64,000 bases of DNA, taken from Desulfobulbus oligotrophicus. Lineage in GTDB: Bacteria; Desulfobacterota; Desulfobulbia; Desulfobulbales; Desulfobulbaceae. A program made the position numbers and the translations under genes. The stretch's first letter is position 1. Each line of letters starts with the position of its first letter. Location: positions 2,461,501 to 2,525,500 of the forward strand of contig NZ_CP054140.1 of the NCBI RefSeq assembly GCF_016446285.1, given 5' to 3'. The notes under the pieces were generated by a model, which was not told the origin of the DNA, made no database searches, and saw only the letters and a program-made list of their open reading frames with translations. Shown here in pieces: positions 23,618 through 33,819 of this stretch.

Positions 23618-25647
23618 GACGCATTACGTGGGGCCGGCAAAGCAAGTAAAGTGAGGAGCCGTTCTATGCCTTGAATATTAAGTTCCTGCACATGCAACAG
23701 CAACTCCTCTCCCATATCGTTCAAAAAAGGTGGGGATACACTCCTGCCGTGCTGGATCATTGCTGTTGCCAATGCAGTGACATCGGCAAGACGCCCTGAG
23801 CACACAGCCTGCCGGTGTTGTTTTTCAAGGGCGTCAGTCCAGACAGAGGCAATCTGTGTCAGTTGCGCCTCGTGACCATGGTCAACGACATCGCCCTGCT
23901 CTGCGGCTACGTTCTCATTGGCGGGTGTGGGGTCGATAAAGGACTCAACCATTGTCTTCAGGGTATGCAGATGAAAAGGTTTCTGCAAAAAACCAGCAAA
24001 CAGGGGCCGGCAGTCAGTTTCTTCGAGTATCTCGCCGGTCATGGCAATCACAGGGATTGATGCAGTCACTGGATTTTGTCGTAATTGTCGGGTTATGTCG
24101 CGACCATCCGGTCCTCCGTCTAAATTGAGATCCATGAAAACAAGATCAGGTCGGTTGGTTTGCACACTGCGCAAAGCCTCTTCACCTGTACTTGCGGTGT
24201 GAATGCTGTACGGTGCATCGTGAAAAAATTCAACAAACAGGTTCTTTATAATCGCAACATCATCAACAACCAAAATTCGTTTCTTCCCTCTGTGGTACAT
24301 GTCTTGTCTTTTCTTCTTCTCACTGCCTTCACCTGCCGGCTCAACAGCTGCAACAGGAAGGTGGAGATGAATGGTGAACCGTGCGCCTTGGCGTCCAACA
24401 CTGTGCAGTTCAAGCCTGCCGCCCATTAAAGATACCAAACGACTGCACAGCGTTAAACCAGGACGAACATCTTTATACTGTCTGCCAACTTCCGCCTCTT
24501 CCCGGGCAAACAACGCACATGTCTTCTGCTGGTCAGGTTCCTGGATACCTTCTCCTGTGTCCTGAACAATAAAACAGAGGTCATAGTGGCCTGATTGCGT
24601 TACAGAGGGAGCACCTTCAATCAGCAGTTCCACAGATCCCCGGCCGGTACATTTAATCGCATTACCCACCATATCCTGCAGCACCTGGAGCAATCTGCCG
24701 TCATCGCAGACAAAGGCATCAGGAAGCCCTTCAGCTATGCTGACGACCAGCTGCAGACCCTTTTCCTGCGCCTGATCCTGCAACAGATCTTCAATTGTGT
24801 CGGCCAGAGCAGACAGTTGCACAGTACCGGTCGAAACCTGAAAATCTCCGGATTCTATTGTCGACAGTTCCATGATATCGTTAAAAAGAGAGACAAGCGC
24901 CATGCTGCTTTTGTGAATATGGGCAACAAAACGTTGCTCCCGGGCTGCAAGCGGAGCTTGGGCCAGCATCTCAGTATAGCCGATGATGGCATTCATCGGT
25001 GTCCGCACCGCATGATTGATCTTGGCGAGACATTCACTTGTCATCTGCTGCGCAGATACCTCGTCATACCAACAGGTCTTTGTCTCGGCTGGACTCATGG
25101 CCTCTTTGATTGCCGCTATCCCGTACCAGATCCCCTGGTTATGCTTTTCATTGCGGATAATGAGCAGCTTCCCTTCATCAACGATCTGTTGCTCAACAGG
25201 CAGGTTGGTACAGGCAACGGTCGCCCGCATCAGGGGCATCTCACTTTGTCTGGCGGTTTTTGTTTGAGCTGCCAGGATATCTAAACTTTTTCCCGGATGA
25301 GGGTTGAGGGTATGGAGTTGCATTCCAAGCAACGAGAAATCCGGGTGAGCCTGTCGGGCTGCATGGTTGGCTGTTGTAACAACTTGTCTATGATCAAATT
25401 GAACGATGGGAAATGGAGCATGCTCAACAATCTCTTCAGCCAGCTGTACACGACTCTGCAAGCTCCGGTACTGCTGCTGTAAACGCCGGTAACGCAGTCC
25501 CAGCCAACCACCTGCAACAAGCAGCACCGGTACGATCAGCAGAACTGTCGTCGTTCCCGGGAACGACGGGTCAAATCTCTGGGCAGCGGCAGTAATGGCG
25601 GGTATTGAGATACAACAGAGGCAGACAATCAGTTTTTTTACAAACAT
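23614..25647 (-). CDS. Membrane hybrid sensor histidine kinase
   Basis: 677 residues: signal-like N-terminus and one more membrane segment (about 30-50), a PAS-like domain (EIVEHAPFPIVQFDH), a HisKA domain with the phosphorylated His in INHAVRTPMNAIIGY, an HATPase domain (VLQDMVGNAIKCT, VQDTGEGI) and a receiver domain (ILVVDDVAII, phospho-acceptor in LVFMDLNLDGG). The first N-box Asn is Asp and the following Phe is Cys, minor departures. The final 100 residues are helical but show no clear HPt motif. Translationally coupled to the HD-GYP regulator downstream. Confidence 0.92.
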   Translation of the reverse strand: MFVKKLIVCLCCISIPAITAAAQRFDPSFPGTTTVLLIVPVLLVAGGWLGLRYRRLQQQYRSLQSRVQLAEEIVEHAPFPIVQFDHRQVVTTANHAARQAHPDFSLLGMQLHTLNPHPGKSLDILAAQTKTARQSEMPLMRATVACTNLPVEQQIVDEGKLLIIRNEKHNQGIWYGIAAIKEAMSPAETKTCWYDEVSAQQMTSECLAKINHAVRTPMNAIIGYTEMLAQAPLAAREQRFVAHIHKSSMALVSLFNDIMELSTIESGDFQVSTGTVQLSALADTIEDLLQDQAQEKGLQLVVSIAEGLPDAFVCDDGRLLQVLQDMVGNAIKCTGRGSVELLIEGAPSVTQSGHYDLCFIVQDTGEGIQEPDQQKTCALFAREEAEVGRQYKDVRPGLTLCSRLVSLMGGRLELHSVGRQGARFTIHLHLPVAAVEPAGEGSEKKKRQDMYHRGKKRILVVDDVAIIKNLFVEFFHDAPYSIHTASTGEEALRSVQTNRPDLVFMDLNLDGGPDGRDITRQLRQNPVTASIPVIAMTGEILEETDCRPLFAGFLQKPFHLHTLKTMVESFIDPTPANENVAAEQGDVVDHGHEAQLTQIASVWTDALEKQHRQAVCSGRLADVTALATAMIQHGRSVSPPFLNDMGEELLLHVQELNIQGIERLLTLLALPAPRNAS

Positions 25648-25820
25648 GATGATACGAGCTGAAAGATAACAGACAGATATTGCTCTGAATAGGGAGACTG
25701 TATTGCATTATAGGGGAGCGGAAACTTCTTGTCAAAATCTTGCAAGTAAAACCCGTGGCCCTGGGATCGTTCTCAACCGAAAGCCGGTATTCTGTCGGGT
25801 TTTTTGTCTACTCTTCCCGG

Positions 25821-27203
25821 CTACTGTTGTCTGGATGACTGTGCATAAGCATGAGCGGCCTTTATAAAACCAGTGATCCATTCAGGTGTTCCAGAGGCCA
25901 TAACATGGGTATACAGAGCAAGGGTGTTTTTTTTGACCAGCCCGTCGCGTTGACCTGAAAAGCCTGTCCCCCGTTCCATGTTGAGGATCAGCTCGTCTGT
26001 CTCTCCTTCCCATTGGTGCACAGTGGAATATCGGAACTCATGCCCTTTGATACGGGTTCCGACAGGATAAAAACTGTTCGGCTGTTCAACAACAAAGGTT
26101 GAGTAGCCATGGGCCTGCGGTTTGTTGCTCAAGGCAAAGGTAACCGGAAAGACATCGGCCAGAGGATATTCCTGACCGTCCAGGACAATTGAGCGACCAA
26201 GAAAAATCAAACCGCCGCACTCCGCATAAACAGGCAGGCCGGCCTCAATTCGTTCCCGGACAGAGCGGCGAAAACCAACATTATCCGCCAGTTGACGAGC
26301 ACTGGTTTCAGGGAAACCACCGCCGATATAGAGGCCGTCAAGTTCTTTTGGCAGCTCTGGTGCGTGAAGCGCATCAATCAGCACTAAATCTGCGCCGGCA
26401 GCGGATAAGGCATCCAGATTTTCCTGATAATAAAACTGAAAGGCTGCGTCCCGAAGGATTCCGATGGTGAGCCTTGGTGATGTTTGTTCATGGGAAAAAG
26501 AGCGAAGAGGGGGCATTTCCCGCATTCGTTCACTGATGCCATCAAGATCAAAATGATTTGCAGCAAGAGTGCCGAGTTTGGCAACAGCCTCGGCAGCAGC
26601 ATCATACTCTTCACATGGAGTCAGCCCAAGATGACGCATCGGAAAAACATCCCGCTGCAGTCTGGGCATAACCCCGAGAACAGGTAGATCGGTATAATGC
26701 TCGATCGACTGCCGAACAATGGACTCATGCCGGCTGGTGGCGATCTGATTGAGGATAACACCTGCCAGGCTGAGCTGTGGATCAAAAACCTGACATCCCA
26801 GCACTAGGGCAGCTATTGTTCTGGTGGTTTTTGCGCAGTTGACCACCAGCAAAACCGGTACGTCAAGCATTCGGGCCAGTTCAGCGGTAGAGTACTCACC
26901 TTTGGCGTTCACCCCGTCAAAAAGTCCCCTGTTCCCTTCAATCACCGCAACGTCACTGGCGTAAATACAACGCTGAAAGGTGCTGATAATGGTTGCCGGT
27001 GACATCAGATACGGATCAAGATTGTAACAGGGGCGCCCGGCTGCCTTGCTCATCCAGCCGGCATCAATGTAATCGGGTCCTTTTTTAAAAGGCGCCACAA
27101 TCATACCACGATTTTTAAGGGCCGCTATCAGGGCCACCGATACCACCGATTTCCCGGCCCCTCCGCTGAGCCCGGCAAGGACCACGCTTTTTACCCGTTT
27201 CAC
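25821..27203 (-). CDS. cbiA: Cobyrinate a,c-diamide synthase family protein (CbiA/CfbB type)
   Basis: ATP- and glutamine-dependent amidation of two acetate side chains of a cobalt or nickel tetrapyrrole. 460 residues: an N-terminal dethiobiotin-synthetase-like ATPase with the P-loop LSGGAGKS and KKGPDYIDAGW, then a class I glutamine amidotransferase domain with the nucleophile in VYAECGGLIFLG and the closing ALYTHVM. GTG start 27203. CbiA (cobalamin) and CfbB (coenzyme F430) are hard to separate by eye; cobalamin is more likely in a bacterium. No other cobalamin gene is nearby. It follows the acyltransferase by 55 bases. Confidence 0.88.
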   Translation of the reverse strand: MKRVKSVVLAGLSGGAGKSVVSVALIAALKNRGMIVAPFKKGPDYIDAGWMSKAAGRPCYNLDPYLMSPATIISTFQRCIYASDVAVIEGNRGLFDGVNAKGEYSTAELARMLDVPVLLVVNCAKTTRTIAALVLGCQVFDPQLSLAGVILNQIATSRHESIVRQSIEHYTDLPVLGVMPRLQRDVFPMRHLGLTPCEEYDAAAEAVAKLGTLAANHFDLDGISERMREMPPLRSFSHEQTSPRLTIGILRDAAFQFYYQENLDALSAAGADLVLIDALHAPELPKELDGLYIGGGFPETSARQLADNVGFRRSVRERIEAGLPVYAECGGLIFLGRSIVLDGQEYPLADVFPVTFALSNKPQAHGYSTFVVEQPNSFYPVGTRIKGHEFRYSTVHQWEGETDELILNMERGTGFSGQRDGLVKKNTLALYTHVMASGTPEWITGFIKAAHAYAQSSRQQ

Positions 27204-27258
27204 ACAGCTACTTCCCTTTCTTACGATGCTTAGTTATCCAAGTATGAACAAAACCGGA

Positions 27259-27963
27259 TCATACTTTCCCCTGCCCGTTTCTTTCACGCACCTCATCATG
27301 CGGGCCCCGACCCACCTCGTGCCAGACCGCATTATACAGACGATTAAGCTCGTCTTCCAGTTCCCGACGATAAATTTCCACCTGCGCTTTAGTGATATCC
27401 GGCGGGATCCACAGAGGTTCGCCAACCCGCAGCACTACTGTGGCAAAGGGTAACGGTACCACGGTCCGATCCCAGCTTTTAAAAATCAAGGTCCGGTCAG
27501 CAGCCCAGACAAAAGGTACAATGGGTTTACCGCTTCGGCTGGCCATGAGAATGCATCCTGGCTGCGCCTTACGAGCAGGGCCCTGGGAGCCGTCGGCAAC
27601 AACCGCACAGTTGTTGCCTCGACGCAACTGGCTGATCATGTCCCGCAAGGCCTTTGCTCCGGCACGATTAGAAGAGCCACGTACCGGCACATAGCCCATC
27701 AACTGTGCTAATCGGGCAATATACTCACCGTCTTTGCTGGCACTGACCATAACCGCAGCCCGGTACTCACGAAAATAATGGAATAAAAAGAAAAAGGAGT
27801 AATGCCAGAAAGCGGCAATAGCCGTGTCACCGGTTTGCAGAAATGCCCGCGAGGACACCTCTTCCCGCACCTTGACTGTGCAGGTGGCAAACCAGAGACG
27901 ACTGAGGCCGTACACAAGGCGTGGTACAGTTGCCACGGCACATCGATACCAGAAATCAGCCAA
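27259..27963 (-). CDS. Lysophospholipid acyltransferase family protein (DUF374)
   Basis: 234 residues with the DUF374 pattern: [11 protein letters not shown] near residue 53 (HxxxF in place of the classical HX4D), [26 protein letters not shown] and [10 protein letters not shown]. Probably a membrane-associated acyl transfer enzyme in lipid A or phospholipid metabolism. It starts at a TTG with GGAG eight bases upstream, inside the last codons of uvrB (8-base overlap), so it is translationally coupled. Confidence 0.8.
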   Translation of the reverse strand: MADFWYRCAVATVPRLVYGLSRLWFATCTVKVREEVSSRAFLQTGDTAIAAFWHYSFFFLFHYFREYRAAVMVSASKDGEYIARLAQLMGYVPVRGSSNRAGAKALRDMISQLRRGNNCAVVADGSQGPARKAQPGCILMASRSGKPIVPFVWAADRTLIFKSWDRTVVPLPFATVVLRVGEPLWIPPDITKAQVEIYRRELEDELNRLYNAVWHEVGRGPHDEVRERNGQGKV

Positions 27964-30001
27964 CCGCCAGCTCCATCATCTTTAATTCTCTGATACGGTC
28001 CCGGTATCCGGCTGCCTCCTCAAAGGCCAACCGCTGGGCAGCTTCCTGCATCTTTTTCTCTAACTCGCCGATCTCGTTTCTTATCTCAGAAACATCATGG
28101 TAAAGGATGTTCGCTTCAGCGGTCACGGGCATGAACTGATCAGCCTCAACTTCATTGTCCACCCAGCCGGATGCCTTGAGGTGTTGCGCCATGGCATCTT
28201 TTATCTCCGAGATCACGGTTTGCGGTGTGATGTTATGGGTATGGTTATAGGCCTCCTGAATGGCTCGGCGTCGATTGGTCTCATCAATGGTGTACTGCAT
28301 TGAGGACGTTATCTTGTCGGCATACAGGATGACCATGCCCTCCGCATTACGGGCAGCCCGTCCACAGGTCTGCACCAGGGAGCGTTCGGAACGGAGAAAG
28401 CCCTCCTTATCGGCGTCAAGCACAGCCACCAGAGAGACCTCTGGAATATCAAGACCTTCTCGCAACAAGTTAATGCCGATTAGAACATCATAGTATCGCT
28501 GTCGCAGATCACGGATCAGTTCAACCCGCTCCAGGGTTTTAATATCGGAATGAAGATACCGTACCCTCACCCCCAACTCTTCATAGTACTGTGTCAGATC
28601 CTCAGCCATGCGTTTTGTAAGGGTCGTCACCAGGACTGCCTCGTTACGGGCGGCCCGCTTCCGAATCTCTTCAAGCAGATCGTCGACCTGATCAGAGGCC
28701 GGCCGCACCTCAATGTGAGGATCAAGCAGTCCTGTCGGCCGGATGAGTTGTTCAACAATATACTCATCAGCATGTTTGAGTTCATACGGTCCGGGGGTGG
28801 CTGAGACGTAGACCACCTGGTGGACGCGCTCTTCAAACTCGTCAAAACGAAGCGGTCGATTGTCCAGTGCTGAAGGAAGCCGGAATCCGTAATTGACCAG
28901 GGTCTGTTTCCGTGATCGATCGCCGTTGAACATACCACCGATCTGCGGTACGGCAATATGTGACTCATCAATAAACAGCAGATAATCGTCGGGAAAATAG
29001 TCAAGCAGGTTCGGCGGCGGCACGCCAGGAGGTTTGCCGGTCAGATGGCGGCTGTAGTTTTCAATGCCGTTACAGTAGCCCAACTCTGCAATCATCTCCA
29101 GATCAAACAAGGTGCGTTGTTCCAGTCGCTGCGCCTCAAGCAACCGGTTTGCAGCCTGCAGTTCAGTCAAACGCAGTTGCAACTCATCCTGAATGGAACG
29201 CATGGCTGATCGAAGGTTATCCTGGCTCGTAACAAAATGGCTGCCGGGAAAGATCGTTATCTCAGCCACATCATCCAGAACGACCCCACGCAGCGGATCG
29301 ATAATGGCAATGTTGTCAACAGTATCACCAAAAAACTCAACCCGGACCGCCCGCTCTTCCTCGTGGGCGGGAAAGATATCAAGCACATCACCCCGTACCC
29401 TGAAGGTTCCGCGATGAAAGGAGTAGTCATTGCGCTCGTAGAGCATGAACACCAGCCGGCGAAGGACCTCTTCCATGGGCTGATCTTCACCGGTGCGCAA
29501 AAACAGGTGCATGTTCTGATACTCTTCAGGAGACCCTAAACCGTAGATACAGGAAACCGACGCCACAATCAGCACATCACGCCGGGTCAGCAGCGACCGG
29601 GTTGCCGAATGCCGTAACTTGTCAATGGCATCGTTGATCGAGGAATCCTTTTCTATGTACGTATCAGAGGCCGGAATGTATGCTTCGGGTTGATAATAAT
29701 CGTAGTAGGAAACGAAATATTCCACAGCGTTGCGGGGAAACAACTGACGAAACTCAGCAAATAACTGGGCTGCCAGAGTTTTGTTTGGCGCCATCACCAG
29801 GGTTGGTCGTTGCACTCTGGCGACGACCTGGGCCATGGTAAACGTTTTGCCCGATCCTGTCACGCCGAGCAGGATCTGCTCTCTGACGCCATCTTCAATA
29901 TTTTTGGTCAGATGGGTAATGGCAGCCGGCTGATCACCGGATGGAACAAAGTCAGAAACAAGTTCAAAGGGCTGGTCGGAATACGATAGAGACAGTTGCA
30001 C
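27956..30001 (-). CDS. uvrB: Excinuclease ABC subunit B
   Basis: Damage-verification helicase of nucleotide excision repair. 681 residues: Walker A in [14 protein letters not shown], the beta-hairpin region [38 protein letters not shown] (motif II), motif [11 protein letters not shown] and a C-terminal UVR domain ([21 protein letters not shown]) that contacts UvrC. It starts with GTG at 30001, with a weak ribosome-binding site. Full length. Confidence 0.96.
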   Translation of the reverse strand: MQLSLSYSDQPFELVSDFVPSGDQPAAITHLTKNIEDGVREQILLGVTGSGKTFTMAQVVARVQRPTLVMAPNKTLAAQLFAEFRQLFPRNAVEYFVSYYDYYQPEAYIPASDTYIEKDSSINDAIDKLRHSATRSLLTRRDVLIVASVSCIYGLGSPEEYQNMHLFLRTGEDQPMEEVLRRLVFMLYERNDYSFHRGTFRVRGDVLDIFPAHEEERAVRVEFFGDTVDNIAIIDPLRGVVLDDVAEITIFPGSHFVTSQDNLRSAMRSIQDELQLRLTELQAANRLLEAQRLEQRTLFDLEMIAELGYCNGIENYSRHLTGKPPGVPPPNLLDYFPDDYLLFIDESHIAVPQIGGMFNGDRSRKQTLVNYGFRLPSALDNRPLRFDEFEERVHQVVYVSATPGPYELKHADEYIVEQLIRPTGLLDPHIEVRPASDQVDDLLEEIRKRAARNEAVLVTTLTKRMAEDLTQYYEELGVRVRYLHSDIKTLERVELIRDLRQRYYDVLIGINLLREGLDIPEVSLVAVLDADKEGFLRSERSLVQTCGRAARNAEGMVILYADKITSSMQYTIDETNRRRAIQEAYNHTHNITPQTVISEIKDAMAQHLKASGWVDNEVEADQFMPVTAEANILYHDVSEIRNEIGELEKKMQEAAQRLAFEEAAGYRDRIRELKMMELAVG

Positions 30002-30108
30002 AACTATTTAAAAGAGCAGTAAAAATGATTGTTTTGTCAGAAAAATACAGCGTACGCATACTCAACGCGGACAGCATCGTCATGTGCAGTTCATGCGATT
30101 TGAAACAG

Positions 30109-30432
30109 CTACGGGGAAGCAGCCGACAGATTCAGAACCACCACACCACCGACAATGGCCAGGATCCCGCAGATCTTCAGCATGGTGACCGGTTCCCGGA
30201 ACCAGATGATCCCCACAGCCGCGATCAGTGCCGTGCCTATACCGCTCCAGATTGCATAAGCAACGCTTACATCGATTTTTTTGAGGCTCAGCGTTAAAAA
30301 ACCAAAGCACACAGTATACAGAAAAACCATTAAGACGGTGGGAACCAACCGTGTAAAGCCGGTCGACAGCTTCATGCAGACCGTACCGGCGACTTCAAAC
30401 ATAATTGCCAAAACCAAGAACATCCAGTGCAT
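30109..30432 (-). CDS. Small multidrug resistance (SMR) family transporter
   Basis: 107 residues with four hydrophobic helices and the conserved membrane glutamate in LAIMFEVAGTVCMKLS (about residue 14), then VAYAIWSGIGTALIA and IWFREPVTMLKI. This is the EmrE/SugE type, exporting quaternary ammonium, guanidinium or similar cations by proton exchange. ATG 30432 is chosen because it opens with the first helix; the frame extends to 30525. Located 107 bases before uvrB on the same strand. Confidence 0.9.
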   Translation of the reverse strand: MHWMFLVLAIMFEVAGTVCMKLSTGFTRLVPTVLMVFLYTVCFGFLTLSLKKIDVSVAYAIWSGIGTALIAAVGIIWFREPVTMLKICGILAIVGGVVVLNLSAASP

Positions 30433-30801
30433 ATGTTTTTTTACCCGACATAAGAGAAAAGTGCTACCGTTGTTGATCAACAGATGAGGGCATAGCTGTC
30501 TGTTGAGCAAGGACCGAGTAAACAATCGTAAGCAGGGAAAATAAAATCAATGCGGTATAAATCAAGCCTTCACTTGAACCCGCCGCAGCAAATCTCAGAC
30601 AAAAACACCCTGAAACCTTTTTATGCCCCTACAGTATCTCCGGCTTGCAACGAAACACAGTTGCTTTTCAGCAGCTATACTCGTATCACTGCACAATGTA
30701 CACCCTGTTATACTGGCAGTCTGTTTGTCGGACTTAAACGTGCCTGCTCAATCAGCAAGCACACTCCATGCATCTTCTCTCTCAGGAACGAAAAAACTTG
30801 T
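30433..30801. other. Divergent region between the SMR gene and mazG
   Basis: About 370 bases. The frame of mazG is open backwards to 30550, but the added residues (Cys- and Pro-rich) do not look like protein. No RNA gene or clear promoter recognised. Confidence 0.4.
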
Positions 30802-31209
30802 ATGACGGAACCATTACACCACCAGGCCTGTACCGATTTCACCCGACTGTTATCAATAGTGGCGACGCTGCGCAGTGACCACGGTTGCCCCTGGGACAGG
30901 AAGCAGACACCTCTTTCCTTAAAGAAATATCTCCTTGAAGAGTGTCAGGAGCTGATTGAAGCCATTGATGGCGGGAATGCACAGGCAATCTGTGAAGAGA
31001 CCGGGGATCTACTCTTTATCCTGACGATGTTGACCCGGATTTTTTCAGAAAATGAAGCATTTACCATGCGTGATGTATTATCCGCTGTCAATGAAAAGAT
31101 GATTCGACGACATCCGCATGTTTTTGGTGATGTGCGGATAACGAATGAGCAGGAATTACGCCGGCAATGGCAACGGATAAAAGAGCAGGAAAAACAATCT
31201 CCCCCCTGA
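30802..31209 (+). CDS. mazG: MazG-family nucleoside triphosphate pyrophosphohydrolase
   Basis: 135 residues with one MazG domain: CPWDRKQTPLSLKKYLLEECQEL and ETGDLLFIL carrying the EExxE and ExxD metal-binding acids, then IRRHPHVFGD. It corresponds to the shorter single-domain form. MazG hydrolyses non-canonical NTPs and has been linked to (p)ppGpp removal. ATG 30802 is chosen; AGGA lies about 14 bases upstream, so the start is moderately certain. Confidence 0.88.
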   Translation: MTEPLHHQACTDFTRLLSIVATLRSDHGCPWDRKQTPLSLKKYLLEECQELIEAIDGGNAQAICEETGDLLFILTMLTRIFSENEAFTMRDVLSAVNEKMIRRHPHVFGDVRITNEQELRRQWQRIKEQEKQSPP

Positions 31210-31232
31210 ACGCTCCATAACCCAGCTTTCCC

Positions 31233-31262
31233 TTGACATTTTCTCTTCTATTTTGCTAATAG
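31233..31262 (+). promoter_or_regulatory. Promoter for the rpsF operon
   Basis: TTGACA (31233-31238), an 18-base spacer and TAATAG (31257-31262) with an upstream TG (extended -10). About 80 bases before rpsF, leaving room for a leader. Confidence 0.55.
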
Positions 31263-31340
31263 TTCAGCTTTATCATTTTACCCTTCTCGCTCTCATCGTC
31301 CGGATTGAAGCGAGGGCCACTACGACCATGAGGAGGAGTC

Positions 31341-31775
31341 ATGCGGCATTACGAAACCACCTACATCCTGCGCCCTAACCTGGGAGAGGAAAAATTCACA
31401 GAAATTATTGATCGGACCAACGCCATTATTTTAAATGACGGCGGGAGTTTGATCGGTCTTGATCGTTGGGGCGTCAAGCGACTGGCCTACGAAATCGACA
31501 AGGAAATTCAAGGTTACTATGTCTATCTAAACTATGCGGCACCGGCAAAGACGGTCGATGAGATCGAACGTATTTTCAGAATCGATGACCGGGTGATGCG
31601 TTATCTGACCGTCAAGTTGCATGACGCTATCAACGCAGCAGACATAGAGGTCGAAAAACAGCGTTTGGAAGAGGAAGTTGCGGCTCGTTCCAGAGTACAG
31701 TCTGAAGAGTCGGAAACAGATGAAGACAAAGAGTTTGACGATGAGTCACTGGAAGACGAAGAGAACGACGAGTAA
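31341..31775 (+). CDS. rpsF: 30S ribosomal protein S6
   Basis: 144 residues: [17 protein letters not shown], the S6 fold with [18 protein letters not shown] and VMRYLTVK, then an acidic tail of about 30 residues ([20 protein letters not shown]). It starts behind AGGAGGAG. In E. coli S6 is extended by glutamates after translation; here acidity is encoded. First gene of rpsF-rpsR-DUF2232-rplI. Confidence 0.96.
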   Translation: MRHYETTYILRPNLGEEKFTEIIDRTNAIILNDGGSLIGLDRWGVKRLAYEIDKEIQGYYVYLNYAAPAKTVDEIERIFRIDDRVMRYLTVKLHDAINAADIEVEKQRLEEEVAARSRVQSEESETDEDKEFDDESLEDEENDE

Positions 31776-31816
31776 TCAACTTTCAGTGTTCACCCAACTT
31801 TTACAGGAGTAGAAAA

Positions 31817-32056
31817 ATGTCACAGCAGCGAAGAGTCTTTTCCCGGCGTCGTGTCTGCCGATTCTGTACGGATAAGGAAATTATTATTGATTATAAAGAT
31901 GCAAAAACGTTAAGGAATTTTGTCACTGAACGGGGCAAGATCATTCCACGACGGATCTATGGCACCTGCGCCAAACATCAACGGCAGCTGACCGAGGCGG
32001 TTAAGCGGGCTCGACAGCTGGCGCTCTTGCCGTACATGGGCAACACCCAGTTTTAA
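31817..32056 (+). CDS. rpsR: 30S ribosomal protein S18 (zinc-motif form)
   Basis: 79 residues, with [11 protein letters not shown] near the start and [10 protein letters not shown] later, giving a CxxC...CxxH set that fits the zinc-binding (C+) form of S18. The conserved core [17 protein letters not shown] is present. It binds S6 on the small subunit. AGGAG lies seven bases before the ATG. Confidence 0.95.
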   Translation: MSQQRRVFSRRRVCRFCTDKEIIIDYKDAKTLRNFVTERGKIIPRRIYGTCAKHQRQLTEAVKRARQLALLPYMGNTQF

Positions 32057-32068
32057 CTCGCTTAAAAC

Positions 32069-33031
32069 ATGACAGGGTCCGGTACCGAACGGAAGAAAGG
32101 GGTTCTTCCATTCAACCAAATTCTGCTCTTCAGCATTATTTTTTTCCTGCCGGTTGTCCTCCCTTCATATTTTGGCTGGACAACCGGGATGCTCGCTGTT
32201 CCTGTTTTCTGTGCCCTGTCATTCAACGGCGCTTCCACCGGCAAAAGCGTTATTGTCGTCAGTTTAGTACTCGTCGGTGTGGTTGCCCTGGTGCTCCAGC
32301 AAACCAGTGCCTTCTTGTTCTCGATCAATGCTGTACCCCTTGGTTTCGTGCTGTTTCACAGCACTCGAACCGGCAAAACAGCCGCACGCAGCGGCTTTGA
32401 GGGACTCGGAACTCTTCTGGCCGTATGGCTGTTGTTCTGGGGTATTTTCGATGCAGTGACCGGCGTCAATCTCTATCAGCAAATTCTGGCCACGATGCAC
32501 AGCGCTTTGGAGCAGACGAGAGAGGTTTCCAGCTCCCAGGAGGCAGGGTTCACTCCTGAGATGGTTTTGGGAATCACACAGGCTGTCGCTGCGATGCAGG
32601 AGACCATACCTAAGATGCTTCCAGGCTTGCTGCTTTCGCTCCTGTCTGTCACGGTCTGGCTGAATATGGTCATCATCAACAGCCTGATGGCACGAATAAC
32701 AGGGAAGGCTCCATGGGGTGTCTATTCAACCTGGAAACTGCCTGAACAGTTGGTCTGGCTGCCGGTGGGAGCCATAGCAGCAATGCTTTTAACGCAAGGT
32801 ACGGTCCAGAAGATCGGTATCTGGCTGGCGATGGTTGCGGGGCTTCTGTATTTTTTTCAAGGTCTGGCTGTCTTTATGACCCTGTTAACGCGATGGAGAA
32901 TCCCACCGTTTATAAAAACAATCCTTTATCTTGCGTGCTTTCTCCATACCTACGGCCTCTTACTGCTGACCTCATTAGGACTTCTTGATGTCTGGTTCAA
33001 TCTCAGAAAAAAACAAAAAAACGGTGCCTGA
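32069..33031 (+). CDS. DUF2232 (YybS-like) membrane protein
   Basis: 320 residues with about eight hydrophobic segments (ILLFSIIFFLPVVLPSYF, VIVVSLVLVGVVALVL and others) and a charged C-terminus (RKKQKNGA). Its place between rpsR and rplI and its profile fit the DUF2232 family. Function unknown; members sit in translation operons. Starts 12 bases after rpsR. Confidence 0.78.
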   Translation: MTGSGTERKKGVLPFNQILLFSIIFFLPVVLPSYFGWTTGMLAVPVFCALSFNGASTGKSVIVVSLVLVGVVALVLQQTSAFLFSINAVPLGFVLFHSTRTGKTAARSGFEGLGTLLAVWLLFWGIFDAVTGVNLYQQILATMHSALEQTREVSSSQEAGFTPEMVLGITQAVAAMQETIPKMLPGLLLSLLSVTVWLNMVIINSLMARITGKAPWGVYSTWKLPEQLVWLPVGAIAAMLLTQGTVQKIGIWLAMVAGLLYFFQGLAVFMTLLTRWRIPPFIKTILYLACFLHTYGLLLLTSLGLLDVWFNLRKKQKNGA

Positions 33032-33111
33032 CTTACGAAAGCACCGCTGTTCACCTCGTTTACTGTCTGCATGCTTTTTCAGATAAAAGTTACCGATAGA
33101 GGATCATATCA

Positions 33112-33573
33112 ATGGAAATTATTTTAAAAGAAACAATCGAAACACTTGGCCGGGAAGGTGATGTTGTCAATGTTAAGCCCGGCTATGCCCGTAACTTTCT
33201 CATCCCTCAACAGAAGGCAGTCCTGGTTACCAAGGCATCACTGGCACAACTTGAAAATGAAAAACAGGCGATTGCCGCACGATTGGCCGAGCAACAGAAA
33301 GAGGCCGAGGGACTGGCCGCTCAGCTTGAAGGGAAGGTTGTTGTTCTGGACAAACGGGTTGGCAGCGAAAACCGCCTGTTCGGCTCTGTGACCACCAACG
33401 ATATCGCCGTTGCTCTGCAGGAAACCGGTATCACCGTTGACAGAAGGGCTGTCGTTCTCCCTGAACCGATCAAAACCATCGGTGAATTCAAGGTCACTGT
33501 GAAAACAGGGTACCAGACGTTTGCCACGGTTCTGGTCCAGGTGGTTCCTGAAAACATAGAGGGTGTGCAGTAA
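33112..33573 (+). CDS. rplI: 50S ribosomal protein L9
   Basis: 153 residues: the N-terminal 23S-binding domain (MEIILKETIETLGREGDVVNVKPGYARNFLIP), a long central helix (KQAIAARLAEQQKEAEGLAAQL) and a C-terminal domain (GSVTTNDIAVAL). Full length. Last gene of the rpsF operon, followed by a strong terminator. Confidence 0.96.
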   Translation: MEIILKETIETLGREGDVVNVKPGYARNFLIPQQKAVLVTKASLAQLENEKQAIAARLAEQQKEAEGLAAQLEGKVVVLDKRVGSENRLFGSVTTNDIAVALQETGITVDRRAVVLPEPIKTIGEFKVTVKTGYQTFATVLVQVVPENIEGVQ

Positions 33574-33680
33574 CACCTCCCTGTTATCGATCGGCACTGA
33601 AACGTCATCCCGAACGGTATACTGAAACTCGGCTCATCAAGAGACTGATTAAACGATTTTCCAACAATCATGTCCCTGTT

Positions 33681-33719
33681 AATGCCTTTTCTGCTCACGG
33701 AAAAGGCATTTTCATTTTC
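33681..33719 (+). terminator. Rho-independent terminator after rplI
   Basis: AATGCCTTTT (33681-33690) pairs with AAAAGGCATT (33701-33710) around a 10-base loop, followed by TTCATTTTC. Confidence 0.88.
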
Positions 33720-33819
33720 ATCGTGCCATTCGCCAACAGGGAATGTATAGTGCCGAAAAAACAGCATCCGTTCCACTGGTCCTCCTTCCGCAATACAGTA
33801 ACGCCCTATCTCTGTCATC

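Noticed and set aside
25770-25812. Possible terminator (ACCGA...TCGGGTTTTTT) between the kinase and cbiA
   Set aside because: The T-run is on the plus strand while both flanking genes are on the minus strand, and the stem is short and bulged.
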